Shown here: positions 1-7,689 of the stretch, piece after piece | Layout: each line of letters starts with the position of its first letter | How positions within the stretch are numbered: position 1 is the stretch's first letter | NCBI GenBank assembly: GCA_004557975.1 | Contig: SFEV01000015.1 | Coordinates: forward strand, 1-49,578 | From: Lachnospiraceae bacterium | GTDB lineage: Bacteria; Bacillota; Clostridia; Lachnospirales; Lachnospiraceae | Direction of reading: 5' to 3' | DNA length: 49,578 nt | Notes under the pieces: generated by a model | Databases searched by the model: none | What the model was told of the DNA's origin: nothing | What the model saw: only the letters and a program-made list of their open reading frames with translations | Program-made: the position numbers and the translations under genes

Positions 1-631
1 ACCCTTCAAACGCACTGGAATCTATATTGATCATCAGAATTCCCACCGGACTGAAATCATCCGGACTGATCACTGCCCGGATCAGAGACACCGTCGGAGT
101 CATTGTACTCTGCGTCAGAACTCTGTCCGCATTCACTTTCAGGCAGTAGGATCCCTGCTGGCTGATCACTTCATCATACCATCCGATTTCATTCAGATTC
201 TCCGTCCGGAAAGATCTGACACGGCTCCGGTCTATGCTGCACACATTATTATTCATATCTGCAATATAAATACCATTGATATGCGTTTCAAAATCAATCA
301 ATGAAATAAACTGATACAGGCTCTCCTTCTGACGCTTCAGATCTCCCGACTTCAATGCATCTGTGATGTCACTGCTCGACAGAATCAGCCGCGAATCGTA
401 TGCAGCATCTTCGACTAATGCAGTGACATTTCTTTTTATTGTATTCAATGTCTGTGTGGAAATCGTCTGTGCGTACTCCATTGATTCCCTGTAACTGTTG
501 TGATAAAACTGAATGAACAGAATTCCCCAGAAAATGCAGGTCAGAAGAATGAAAATAACAGCTATCTTTACCGATATTTTCATACTGCGGCGATTTCTTT
601 TCAACCAAAGACCAATTTTAAATCTCTTCAT
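1..631 (-). CDS. YesM/LytS-like sensor histidine kinase, N-terminal part (cut by window edge)
   Basis: The reading frame opens with ATG at 631 (MKRFKIGLWLKRN) and stays open to base 1, giving about 210 residues. After a basic N-terminus there is one membrane helix (about residues 18-40, KIAVIFILLTCIFWGILF), then an extracytoplasmic region that looks like a Cache sensor: a helix with TLNTIKRNVTALVEDAA, then alternating strands such as THINGIYIADMNN and VSLIRAVISP. This is the usual start of a YesM-type two-component sensor kinase (TM, dCache, TM, HAMP, His_kinase), but the second helix, HAMP and kinase domains would lie left of the window. The kinase assignment is inference from the N-terminal architecture; a methyl-accepting protein or a diguanylate cyclase with the same sensor cannot be excluded. 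A weak TATGAT -10 is visible at 709-714. Confidence 0.6.
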   Translation of the reverse strand, partial: MKRFKIGLWLKRNRRSMKISVKIAVIFILLTCIFWGILFIQFYHNSYRESMEYAQTISTQTLNTIKRNVTALVEDAAYDSRLILSSSDITDALKSGDLKRQKESLYQFISLIDFETHINGIYIADMNNNVCSIDRSRVRSFRTENLNEIGWYDEVISQQGSYCLKVNADRVLTQSTMTPTVSLIRAVISPDDFSPVGILMINIDSSAFEG

Positions 632-793
632 AATGTACCCATCCGGATTTTTCTACAGAAATTTTCACCCGCTGTGAAAGATGATGTCTGCCGGGCTGTA
701 TTACGGTCATCATATCACAAACGCACCCATTTTACTATCTGTAAACGTTACTGTTCATTTCAGCAGTAACCTGTAAACACTTCTGGTCCGGCA

Positions 794-848
794 AAAAGTA
801 AACTGACCCTGCAGCACAAAACAGAGATTCTGTTCTGTGCGCAGGGTC
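794..848 (-). terminator. Rho-independent terminator after the amino acid ABC operon
   Basis: GACCCTGC at 805-812 pairs with GCAGGGTC at 841-848, with further pairing inside (ACAGA/TCTGT). Reading on the minus strand the stem is followed by a short T-run (794-798). It lies 28 bases after the ATPase gene and separates it from the sensor kinase gene. Confidence 0.8.
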
Positions 849-875
849 TCTTATGAATATTTCAGAAAATATATT

Positions 876-1637
876 TTATTCCATCCGGAATTTTCCCAGA
901 AACTCCCTGATACGTGTGTGATCAGCATCAAATACCTCATCCGGTTTTCCTTCCAGAGCCACCACACCGTTGTCCATAAAGATCACTCTGTCTGAAATAT
1001 CCCTTGCAAAGGACATCTCGTGAGTAACGATCACCATTGTAATCTGCAGATCTGCCAGAGATTTGATTACTTTCAGCACTTCGCCGGTCAGCTCAGGGTC
1101 GAGAGCAGAGGTCGGCTCATCAAAAAACAGAATTTTCGGATTCAGCGCAAGTGCGCGCGCAATCGCCACACGCTGACACTGCCCGCCGGACAGCTGGCAG
1201 GGATATGCATTTTCCTTGTCAGACAACCCCATCTTCGCCAGGAGTTCACGTGCCTCCGCGTAAACCTCTTTTTTATCACGCTTCTGAATTGTGATTGGTG
1301 CGTCCGTAATATTTTTCATTACAGAATAATGCGGAAACAGGTTAAAGCTCTGGAATACAAGACCGAAGCAGGAGTGGATTTTCCGCGCCTCCTCGCCCTT
1401 CGGATAGATGCGTCTGCCGTCCTCCGCCACATAAGCTGCCTTCTCTCCCATATAGAGAATTTCACCGCCGTCAATCTGTTCCAGCATTGTAGCGCAGCGC
1501 AGCAGCGTGGATTTTCCGGAGCCGGACGGACCGATGATGGACAGAATCTCACCCTCCTCCACAGACAGCGAAATATCCCTGATAACCTCCAGTCCGTCAA
1601 AATTCTTGCGGATATGATTCATTTCCAATAATTTCAT
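876..1637 (-). CDS. Polar amino acid ABC transporter, ATP-binding protein
   Basis: ATPase of a GlnQ/HisP-type importer, 253 residues, the normal family length. Walker A GPSGSGKST is at residues 36-44, the Q-loop glutamine at 96 (FQSFNLFPH), the signature LSGGQ at 149-153, Walker B ILFFDEPTSALD at 169-180, and the switch histidine at 206 (VTHEM). A short insertion between Walker A and the Q-loop (about residues 65-88) is typical of this subfamily. The start is supported by GGAGG in a site that overlaps the stop codon of the permease gene upstream, so the two are translationally coupled. It is the last gene of the binding protein-permease-ATPase operon. The substrate cannot be read from the sequence; cystine, glutamine or another polar amino acid is likely. 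Confidence 0.93.
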   Translation of the reverse strand: MKLLEMNHIRKNFDGLEVIRDISLSVEEGEILSIIGPSGSGKSTLLRCATMLEQIDGGEILYMGEKAAYVAEDGRRIYPKGEEARKIHSCFGLVFQSFNLFPHYSVMKNITDAPITIQKRDKKEVYAEARELLAKMGLSDKENAYPCQLSGGQCQRVAIARALALNPKILFFDEPTSALDPELTGEVLKVIKSLADLQITMVIVTHEMSFARDISDRVIFMDNGVVALEGKPDEVFDADHTRIREFLGKFRME

Positions 1638-1646
1638 GACGCCCTC

Positions 1647-2297
1647 CTACTGATAATAGCTCAGTTTTTTCTCTATTTTTTCCATTGTCACTGCAACTAC
1701 AAGATTAAAGACATAATAGAAAATACCCGCCACCACAAACGGAATGAACGTCGTCTCTGATGCCGCGATCTGCTTTGCAATCGTAAACATCTCCGCATAC
1801 GCAAGTGAGAAGCTGAGGGAGGTGTCCTTGACAAGGGTGATTACCTCGTTGGTAATAGAAGGAAGAATCCTTTTTACCACCTGTGGAAAAATAATCCGGA
1901 AAAAACACTGGGTTTTGCTGTATCCCAACACCTGCGCCGCCTCATACTGCCCGACCGGCATGGATTCAATTCCGGAGCGGTAAATCTCCGCAAAGTAAGC
2001 TGCATAATTCAGTGCAAATCCCACAATAATCGCAATAAAACGATAGGATCCGCCGATTCTCATTCCAAACAGATAGTAGGGACCGAAATATACTACCAGA
2101 AGCTGCAGCATCAGCGGAGTTCCCCTCATGATTGAAATGTAGATTTTCACAATATTCTGCAGCAGCTTATTTTTTGACATCCTGCCAAAGGAAATCAGCA
2201 GTCCGAGAGGCAGGGAAAAAACGAGCGTCAGTAAAAAAATTCCCAGGGATTTGAGCATACCGTTGCCCAACTGTTCCAACATAACCGTAAAATTCAT
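1647..2297 (-). CDS. Polar amino acid ABC transporter, permease
   Basis: 216-residue HisM/GlnP-type inner membrane permease. Hydrophobic segments at about residues 14-36, 60-80, 85-105 and 180-205 and the signature RGTPLMLQLLVVYFG fit the family. The cytoplasmic EAA-like loop (YEAAQVLGYSKTQCFFRIIFPQ) contacts the ATPase encoded 9 bases downstream. The start has AGGAGG at good spacing. A single permease gene suggests a homodimer. The 175 bases between it and the binding-protein gene contain a hairpin at 2405-2433 that may reduce read-through. Confidence 0.93.
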   Translation of the reverse strand: MNFTVMLEQLGNGMLKSLGIFLLTLVFSLPLGLLISFGRMSKNKLLQNIVKIYISIMRGTPLMLQLLVVYFGPYYLFGMRIGGSYRFIAIIVGFALNYAAYFAEIYRSGIESMPVGQYEAAQVLGYSKTQCFFRIIFPQVVKRILPSITNEVITLVKDTSLSFSLAYAEMFTIAKQIAASETTFIPFVVAGIFYYVFNLVVAVTMEKIEKKLSYYQ

Positions 2298-2404
2298 TTT
2301 ATCCTCCTAAAACATGAGCAAAACCCACAGATTCTCTGTCTTCGCAAGATCCGGATAAACTTCTTATGACCATCTCTCTCCTGCGACACGCGACTGCATG
2401 AAAG

Positions 2405-2433
2405 GAGGGCATCCCGTCTTCTGAGACACCCTC
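2405..2433 (-). promoter_or_regulatory. Hairpin between binding-protein and permease genes (possible attenuator)
   Basis: On the minus strand GAGGGTGTCTC pairs, with some G-U pairs, with GGGATGCCCTC over an 11-bp stem and 7-base loop. Only a short, imperfect T-tract follows. A hairpin here would let the binding protein be made in excess over the membrane parts. Confidence 0.4.
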
Positions 2434-2472
2434 ATAAAACTCTTTATTCAGAATTCCATCCACAGACACTGC

Positions 2473-3321
2473 TTACTCTGCAGCTACCTCAGTCTCTGTT
2501 TCCACTACCTCTTCATCAGCCACAGCCTCTGTCAGCTCATCACCAAGGCATACCATATCTGTCAGCTCATACTTCTCTGCCAGCTCATCGAATGTGCCAT
2601 CCTCAAGCAGCGCAAACAGAGAATCATTTACTGTATTGCACAGTTCCTCATCACCGAGGCGGAAACCGATTGCATACTGCTCGGAATTCAGTGCTTCATC
2701 CAGAATCTTAAATCCTTCCTTCTCCTTCAGCTGATACTGTGCAACGCCGATATCCATAGCGATTGCATCAATACTTCCTGCCTGCAGCTCGATAAATGCG
2801 CTGTTGTATTCCGGGAACTGCTGAAGTGTGCCGAATGTAGCTGCCAGATCAGCCTGATCTCCGCCGTCACTGAGCAGGTCAAGTGCTGCTGATGCAGCCT
2901 GAACACCTACAATTTTTCCTTCGAGTCCGGCCAGATCCTCAATGCCGGCTGTCTCTGATACAACAATTACCTGGCTGTTGTCTACGTACGGTACGGACCA
3001 TGTATAATCATCCTCACGACCGTTCAGTGTAAAGCCGTTCCAGATACAGTCAATCGCACCGGAATTCAGCTCCATATCCTTGGAATCCCAGTCAATCGGA
3101 GTCTTTACAAGCTCCCATCCCTGCATATCGCAGACTGCCTGTGCCAGTTCAAGGTCAAAGCCTGTATATTCGCCGTTTTCATCCATATAACCATACGGCG
3201 GATACTCAGCATCAAATCCAACTGTGAAAGTCGTTCTCTCCTCTGCCATACATACACTGCCTGCTGCCATGGAAGCGGCTACAGCTGCAACAGTCATAAC
3301 TGCAAATACTCTCTTTTTCAT
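2473..3321 (-). CDS. Amino acid ABC transporter, substrate-binding protein
   Basis: 282-residue periplasmic-type binding protein (SBP_bac_3 family). I chose ATG at 3321 (MKKRVFAVMTV) because GGAGG lies 6 bases upstream; the frame stays open further upstream, but that extension has no signal peptide. A signal peptide covers about residues 1-26. A cysteine lies near its end (GSVCMAEE) but the context is not a clean lipobox, so lipid anchoring is uncertain. The mature start FTVGFDAEYPPYGYMDENG and the DLELAQAV stretch are classic for this family. The C-terminus carries an acidic Glu/Val-rich tail of about 18 residues. It is the first gene of the operon, under the promoter at 3422-3450. Confidence 0.92.
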   Translation of the reverse strand: MKKRVFAVMTVAAVAASMAAGSVCMAEERTTFTVGFDAEYPPYGYMDENGEYTGFDLELAQAVCDMQGWELVKTPIDWDSKDMELNSGAIDCIWNGFTLNGREDDYTWSVPYVDNSQVIVVSETAGIEDLAGLEGKIVGVQAASAALDLLSDGGDQADLAATFGTLQQFPEYNSAFIELQAGSIDAIAMDIGVAQYQLKEKEGFKILDEALNSEQYAIGFRLGDEELCNTVNDSLFALLEDGTFDELAEKYELTDMVCLGDELTEAVADEEVVETETEVAAE

Positions 3322-3421
3322 AATAATCCTCCATTCTGCACCCTGGCACCTGTCCGGCCCACCGGACGCGCCCATCCGTTCTTTTTCATAGTAGCACTCT
3401 ACCATGCTAAACCGTACGTCT

Positions 3422-3450
3422 ATACTAGCAAATAATTATAGTGCTGTCAA
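3422..3450 (-). promoter_or_regulatory. Sigma-A promoter of the amino acid ABC operon
   Basis: TTGACA (3445-3450) and TAGTAT (3422-3427), separated by exactly 17 bases on the minus strand, about 100 bases upstream of the binding-protein start. Confidence 0.75.
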
Positions 3451-3510
3451 GAAATAATACCTCCTCTCACATATTTTTATACAAAACATTACTGTTCACG
3501 TGCCACGCCA

Positions 3511-3664
3511 TGCAGGCCACAGACCGCCTGTTTCACAGGCTATTCGCTGCTACGCAGCTCCTGTCTGTGGCTGATGTGCATCCCGCACATCACAGAAAAT
3601 GAAAATTCAGCCCTTTGCAGATGAATCTGCACGGTCTGGATTTTCATTTTACTGCATGGCTGAA
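3511..3664. repeat. Cluster of nested inverted repeats in a gene-free stretch
   Basis: In the 402-base gap between the ABC operon and the next gene, an outer stem GCCACAGAC (3516-3524) / GTCTGTGGC (3563-3571) encloses two small hairpins, GCCTGT-ttc-ACAGGC (3526-3540) and GCTGC-tac-GCAGC (3546-3558). Next to it are ATGTGC/GCACAT (3574-3590) and a perfect 11-bp inverted repeat AAAATGAAAAT/ATTTTCATTTT (3596-3606/3640-3650) holding a further GCAGA/TCTGC hairpin. No reading frame is convincing. It could be a structured RNA or a mobile-type intergenic repeat. Confidence 0.55.
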
Positions 3665-3673
3665 CTTGTAACA

Positions 3674-3706
3674 CAAAAGCAGAGTACCCGGATACAGGTA
3701 CTCTGC
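3674..3706 (-). terminator. Rho-independent terminator of the zinc-ribbon membrane protein gene
   Basis: Perfect 10-bp stem GCAGAGTACC / GGTACTCTGC (3679-3688 with 3697-3706), followed on the minus strand by TTTT, about 20 bases after the stop codon. Confidence 0.85.
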
Positions 3707-3723
3707 TATATTTCAAATCTGAA

Positions 3724-5214
3724 TTATTCTTCTTCAAACTCGCTCATTTTTCCTCTGTACAGGAAAATCCATACAGCAAACAGCAGCATCCAGCCGATCT
3801 GTCCGGCAGAGCCGACAATATTGCTGATCTCAGAATTTACGATACCGGACAGCAGCCCGATACCTCCTGTCAGCGCACCCAGAATATGTACGAAAGCCAC
3901 GTAGGAGGATGCCAGTCCGTACGCTTCGCCGGTCCCTGCATTCAGCCTGCACACCTTGATGGTTGCAAGATAGCAGAAATAATACATAATAATTGCCATG
4001 GCAGCGACAATCATACCCACAAGCATCACTCCGGCAATGATAATCATACTCTTTGTGCCTGAAACCCATGCTGCAACAACGAGTGTCACAGAAACGATAA
4101 GACCCACCAGCAGTACGATGCACATCTTGATCATGCTGATGATGACATATACCTTCATAAACACAAATCCGGCACCTGACATCTTCTCATCTGCCGTTCT
4201 GACATTGATGCAGACAAGCCAGAATCCAATGCAGAGCAGCAATTCCGGAATATGAATCGCAAGATTGACTGCCATCATTCCCGAATCCAGCTTACCAAGG
4301 ATCGTAATCAGAGAATCTACGTAGCTGCTGATCTGTGTCGGCATTTTGATACTCGATATCAGACGGATTATCTGGGAATAATTCAGCTGATGCATAAAAA
4401 TCGCAGCCACCGAACCTGCCAGGCATACTGTATTCAGAAGCGCAACGAGAATCAACAGAGGTGATTTTATCACTCTTCTTGAAGCTTCCATGATTCTGCC
4501 CGGGCTCACATTCGGCATTTTCACAGGCAGACGGCCCGGTACTCCATTTCCCGGCCCCATCGGACGACCCGGTACTCCATTCCCAGGTCCCATCGGACGA
4601 CCTGGTGCTCCGTTCCCAGGTCCCATCGGACGGCCTGTCGGTGCCCCGTTTCCAGGTCCCATCGGACGATTTGCCGGTACCCCGTTTCCAGGTCCCATCG
4701 GACGATTTGCCGGTGCTCCGTTCCCAGATCCCATCGGACGGTTTGCCGGTGCTCCGTTCCCAGGTTCCATCGGGCGGCCTGCAGCTGTTCCATTTCCCGA
4801 TGCCGCACGACCTGCCTGTATTCCATTTTCCGAACCTGTCGGACGACCTGAGGATGTATTATTTTCCGGTCCGCGCTGTGCCCCGCGCCCCTGGACATCT
4901 CTGCGAATCATCCCCTGCTGTTCATACAACCTGGCATTCTGCATTCCATCATTCTGACCGTAAATCTGCGGGCCGCTTTTTGTTCTGCGCGGCCTGCGTG
5001 TCGGTTCCTGGCTTCCCGCAGCTGACGGCTTCGCTCCGCCCGCAGCCTTCCGTGACGACGAATCTGCTGTACTTTCTTCCGCATGTTTTACAACAGATCC
5101 TGTCTCTTTTTCATCCGAAACATCTTCCGGCACTTCCTGGAAGGAACCTCCGCACACTTCACATTTTGTGCTGTTTTCATCCCCGGGATTGCCGCAGTTT
5201 ATACACCTCTTCAT
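3724..5214 (-). CDS. Zinc-ribbon membrane protein with Pro/Gly/Asn tandem repeats
   Basis: 496 residues, no family name that I recognise. ATG at 5214 is chosen because it gives the N-terminal zinc ribbon MKRCINCGNPGDEN...KCEVC (Cys 4, 7, 18, 21) and has purine-rich sites upstream. The order is: zinc ribbon, an acidic/Ser-rich linker, a basic RRPRRTKSG patch, then seven tandem copies of an 11-12 residue unit (NRPMGPGNGAPA / GRPMGPGNGVP), then a C-terminal half with about six hydrophobic segments (for example ILVALLNTVCLAGSVAAIF, IVLLVGLIVSVTLVVAAW, IIIAGVMLVGMIVAAMAII). The ribbon and repeats are probably cytoplasmic and the C-half membrane-embedded. Single-gene unit with its own promoter and terminator. 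Zinc-ribbon membrane proteins of this layout are common and uncharacterised in Clostridia; no function is claimed. Confidence 0.8.
   Translation of the reverse strand: MKRCINCGNPGDENSTKCEVCGGSFQEVPEDVSDEKETGSVVKHAEESTADSSSRKAAGGAKPSAAGSQEPTRRPRRTKSGPQIYGQNDGMQNARLYEQQGMIRRDVQGRGAQRGPENNTSSGRPTGSENGIQAGRAASGNGTAAGRPMEPGNGAPANRPMGSGNGAPANRPMGPGNGVPANRPMGPGNGAPTGRPMGPGNGAPGRPMGPGNGVPGRPMGPGNGVPGRLPVKMPNVSPGRIMEASRRVIKSPLLILVALLNTVCLAGSVAAIFMHQLNYSQIIRLISSIKMPTQISSYVDSLITILGKLDSGMMAVNLAIHIPELLLCIGFWLVCINVRTADEKMSGAGFVFMKVYVIISMIKMCIVLLVGLIVSVTLVVAAWVSGTKSMIIIAGVMLVGMIVAAMAIIMYYFCYLATIKVCRLNAGTGEAYGLASSYVAFVHILGALTGGIGLLSGIVNSEISNIVGSAGQIGWMLLFAVWIFLYRGKMSEFEEE
4527..4790 (-). repeat. Coding tandem repeat, 36/33-bp units
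   Basis: Encodes the NRPMGxGNGxPA units. Four or so 36-bp units (12 residues) are followed by three 33-bp units (11 residues) that have lost one codon. Near-identical DNA across copies makes the tract prone to slippage and length change. Confidence 0.85.
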
Positions 5215-5242
5215 CTCTTCCCTTGTTCCTCCTGTCCTCACT

Positions 5243-5270
5243 GGCGGCACAATTTTCACGTACTGCCGCC
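5243..5270 (-). other. Inverted repeat in the leader of the zinc-ribbon gene
   Basis: GGCGGCA (5243-5249) and TGCCGCC (5264-5270) flank a 14-base loop between the promoter and the start codon. No T-run follows. It may shape the leader mRNA; function unknown. Confidence 0.4.
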
Positions 5271-5296
5271 TGTGCGAATCTATCCACGATGTATTG

Positions 5297-5325
5297 ATTA
5301 TATCCCATAACAGAAAGCAGGGCAA
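5297..5325 (-). promoter_or_regulatory. Promoter of the zinc-ribbon membrane protein gene
   Basis: TTGCCC (5320-5325), 17-base spacer, perfect TATAAT (5297-5302) on the minus strand. It sits just downstream of the aminotransferase stop codon, so the two genes are not a simple operon. Confidence 0.65.
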
Positions 5326-5355
5326 GCAAAACTTCCGAAAAAGGCGCTGTTTCCG

Positions 5356-6639
5356 CTACTGTTCCAGCAACTTTTCAATGCTGACAAGCTTCACACTGAG
5401 CACAAATATCTCTGCCGCAACCTGAAGTTCCTCAAGAGTCGGGAAAGAAGGTGCAATACGGATATTGCTGTCCTTCGGATCAATTCCGTACGGAAACGTT
5501 GCTCCGGCTCCCGTCATCACGACTCCGGCCTCTTTTGCTTTCGCAACAATTTTCTTCGCGCAGCCCTCCAGAGAATCAAAGGAAATGAAGTATCCTCCCT
5601 TCGGCTTCACCCAGCTTCCGATTTCAAGACCACCCAGTTCACGCTCCAGCACATCAATGACTGCCTCAAACTTCGGTCTGAGGATCTCTGCATGCTTCTT
5701 CATATGTGCACGCACGCCGTCCATATCCCTGAAAAAGCGCACATGGCGGAGCTGATTCAGTTTGTCATGTCCGATGGTCTGGTATTTCATCCAGCGTCTT
5801 GCGTCCGCAAGGTTGGCCTCTGATGCTGCCATGGCAGCAATGCCGGAACCCGGGAAGCTTACCTTGGAGGTGGAAATAAATTTATACACCATATCCTCTT
5901 TTCCTGTCTTCTGACACTCTGTCAGGAGTTCCAGAATCACATCCTGATCATCGTCGTACAGGTGATGGATGGAATACGCATTGTCCCAGAAAATACGGAA
6001 ATCAGGAGCCGCCGGCTCAAGGTTCGCAAATCTTCTGACGGTATCATCGGAATAGGAGATACCTGTCGGATTGGAATATTTCGGGACGCACCAGATACCC
6101 TTTATCGCCGGATCCTCAGACACCAGCTTTTCTACAATATCCATATCCGGGCCTGTCTCAAGAAGAGGCACGTTGATCATCTCAATTCCGAAAAATTCCG
6201 TAATGCCGAAATGACGGTCATAGCCGGGCACCGGACAGAGGAATTTTACCTTGTCAAGTTTTGCCCACGGTGTATGTCCGCAGACACCCATCGACATGGC
6301 ACGCGCCACCGTATCAAACATAACATTCAGACTGGAATTGCCGTAGATCAGAATATTCTTTTCCGGCACCTCCGACATATCTGCAAGAAGCCTTCTTGCC
6401 TCCGGAATACCGTCCATGATGCCGTAGTTTCTGCAGTCTACTCCCGATTCGCACTTCATATCCGCGCTGCTGTTCAGTACATCCATCATCCCGTTTGCAA
6501 GGTCCAGCTGTGCCTTTGCAGGCTTACCTCTCGACATATCGAGCTTCAGTCCTTTTGCCTTTACTTCCTGATATTTTGCTTCCAGTGATGTCTGTTCTTT
6601 CAGAAGCTCCTCGCGGGTCATCTCTTTGTATGGCTTCAT
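5356..6639 (-). CDS. PLP-dependent aspartate-type aminotransferase (class I/II fold)
   Basis: 427 residues, close to the usual length of the PF12897-type aspartate aminotransferases. The PLP lysine is K259 in STSKVSFPGSG, NPTG at 190-193 and DNAYSIHHL from 219 hold the cofactor ring, and RIAPSFP near the C-terminus carries the arginine expected to bind the substrate carboxylate. A long N-terminal helix (EELLKEQTSLEAKYQEVKAKG) and the stretch LDMSRGKP are typical. Cytoplasmic; it should move an amino group from aspartate or a similar amino acid to 2-oxoglutarate. GGAGGAG precedes ATG at 6639. Own promoter at 6755-6783 and a 5' leader of about 110 bases with a strong hairpin. Confidence 0.9.
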   Translation of the reverse strand: MKPYKEMTREELLKEQTSLEAKYQEVKAKGLKLDMSRGKPAKAQLDLANGMMDVLNSSADMKCESGVDCRNYGIMDGIPEARRLLADMSEVPEKNILIYGNSSLNVMFDTVARAMSMGVCGHTPWAKLDKVKFLCPVPGYDRHFGITEFFGIEMINVPLLETGPDMDIVEKLVSEDPAIKGIWCVPKYSNPTGISYSDDTVRRFANLEPAAPDFRIFWDNAYSIHHLYDDDQDVILELLTECQKTGKEDMVYKFISTSKVSFPGSGIAAMAASEANLADARRWMKYQTIGHDKLNQLRHVRFFRDMDGVRAHMKKHAEILRPKFEAVIDVLERELGGLEIGSWVKPKGGYFISFDSLEGCAKKIVAKAKEAGVVMTGAGATFPYGIDPKDSNIRIAPSFPTLEELQVAAEIFVLSVKLVSIEKLLEQ

Positions 6640-6671
6640 AATGTCTCCTCCAGTTCTGCTTTTTCATAATC

Positions 6672-6695
6672 ATGCCACAGCCTGCACTGTGGCAT
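6672..6695 (-). promoter_or_regulatory. Perfect hairpin in the aminotransferase leader
   Basis: Perfect 9-bp inverted repeat ATGCCACAG / CTGTGGCAT around a 6-base loop, about 35 bases before the start codon and downstream of the promoter. No T-run follows directly, so it is not an ordinary terminator. It may be a regulatory leader structure. Confidence 0.5.
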
Positions 6696-6754
6696 ACTCC
6701 TCATGTGTCTTTCATGGATGCACAAATGTCCGTGCTCCGAAATTCACTTTGTCT

Positions 6755-6783
6755 ATTTTATCTCCTGTTCCCCTGTTCGTCAA
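6755..6783 (-). promoter_or_regulatory. Promoter of the aminotransferase gene
   Basis: TTGACG (6778-6783), 17-base spacer, TAAAAT (6755-6760) on the minus strand. Confidence 0.7.
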
Positions 6784-6834
6784 GCATTTTTCCTTCCGTA
6801 TCCGGTATTTATAACAGAACAGAAAATCAGGCTG

Positions 6835-7215
6835 CTAAACATTGTCCTGGCGTTTTGCCAGATAACGTGACAGCTCCCTCGCGTCCTCAATCTCCAGATC
6901 GCGCTCTCCCGCCAGCGATTCCAGATGATGGCGGAATTCATGGAGAAGCACCTTCCTTACCTTTTCTCTCAGCTCCTCCTCCGTATACCAGGAAAAACAA
7001 CGTTCAAAAGAACCGTAATACAGCACGACGAACCGGCCCAGATACCGGTTGCGATGATATTCTCCCAGAATAAACAGGTCATGCTGCACAGCTTCAGGAT
7101 GTATCCGGCTTCCTTTTTTTACAATAATGCCGCCGTTCAGCTCCCGGAAAAAATCTTCCGGAAAAGTATCTGCGATCTCCTGCGCCATATTTTCAAATGT
7201 TTCATAATCTATCAT
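6835..7215 (-). CDS. Small zincin-type metallopeptidase family protein
   Basis: 126 residues from ATG at 7215 (MIDYETFENMAQ). The HEFRHHLE stretch near residue 92 is an HExxH-like zinc site with the second residue pair altered (HEFRH keeps His-Glu-x-x-His), followed by conserved Glu/Asp residues, as in the PF06262 family of about 120-residue cytoplasmic proteins often called metallopeptidases; activity in that family is little studied. Its ATG overlaps the TGA of the 60-residue gene upstream by four bases, so the two are translated as a coupled pair. The longer frame from 7257 is unlikely because it would overlap the upstream gene deeply. No convincing terminator follows. Confidence 0.8.
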   Translation of the reverse strand: MIDYETFENMAQEIADTFPEDFFRELNGGIIVKKGSRIHPEAVQHDLFILGEYHRNRYLGRFVVLYYGSFERCFSWYTEEELREKVRKVLLHEFRHHLESLAGERDLEIEDARELSRYLAKRQDNV

Positions 7216-7394
7216 AATACCTGTCCCATTAACAGGCAGTCGCCGCTGTGCTCGCATGCACCGTATGCACAGTCAGAGGAAACCACCCTTCTGCTGCCGT
7301 CCTCCATCTGTTCCAGCTCACAGATCACCATGCGTGTCTGATTCTGCAGCTTGCAGAAACCGCTGACAAATTCTTCCTCAATACGATCCTCCAT
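7212..7394 (-). CDS. 60-residue cysteine-containing protein, function unknown
   Basis: Short but well supported: GGAGGTGA ends 5 bases before ATG at 7394, and its stop overlaps the start of the metallopeptidase gene. Residues 40-52 form a cysteine cluster, DCAYGACEHSGDC (C-x4-C-x5-C), that could bind a metal or iron-sulfur cluster; another Cys is at residue 14 and one near 25. No membrane segment. I do not recognise a named family. The coupling to a putative metalloprotease suggests they act together, which is inference. Confidence 0.7.
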   Translation of the reverse strand: MEDRIEEEFVSGFCKLQNQTRMVICELEQMEDGSRRVVSSDCAYGACEHSGDCLLMGQVL

Positions 7395-7445
7395 GCTTTC
7401 ACCTCCGTATCCTGTTTATACCACTGCCCCCGTGCGTGGTTCTGC

Positions 7446-7485
7446 AAAAAGGAGGTTCCGCAAAATACAGAACCGTTATCCTCCT
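7446..7485 (-). terminator. Terminator of the xpaC-telA-38-residue operon
   Basis: On the minus strand GGAGG...GGTTC pairs with GAACC/CCTCC around a T-rich loop and is followed by TTTTT (7446-7450). It sits 36 bases after the stop of the 38-residue gene. Confidence 0.7.
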
Positions 7486-7520
7486 GCACCTTGCAGCACC
7501 TCCATCCGGGTCATTCCGTA

Positions 7521-7637
7521 CTATTCCTCGTCCTCTTCTTCCGCAATTACGCCGGAAGCGACACTGACTGTACTGACAGCCACCACGACTGCGACAATTA
7601 CCACACCTAAAATTAAAACTGTCAAAAATACGCCCAT
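7521..7637 (-). CDS. 38-residue single-pass membrane peptide (unlisted small gene)
   Basis: ATG at 7637 with an AGAAAGGAA site just upstream, stop TAG at 7521. The product starts MGVFLTVLILGVV, continues as one hydrophobic helix (about residues 3-31, Val/Ile/Ala-rich) and ends in the acidic tail EEEDEE. It begins 52 bases after the telA stop and ends just before a terminator, so it is the third gene of the xpaC-telA transcript. This placement, the strong hydrophobic-plus-acidic design and the ribosome site make it more than chance. Function unknown; small membrane peptides of this kind often modulate a larger membrane or stress protein. Confidence 0.65.
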   Translation of the reverse strand: MGVFLTVLILGVVIVAVVVAVSTVSVASGVIAEEEDEE

Positions 7638-7689
7638 TCCATTTCCTTTCTGATCAATGATCCTGTGTGTATATCAATAGTTTCTCCAA

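Noticed and set aside
4527..4790. Regular repeats that could be read as a CRISPR array
   Set aside because: The units are directly tandem without spacers and code for a Pro/Gly/Asn peptide in frame. The same holds for 12716-12918 and 40545-40765.
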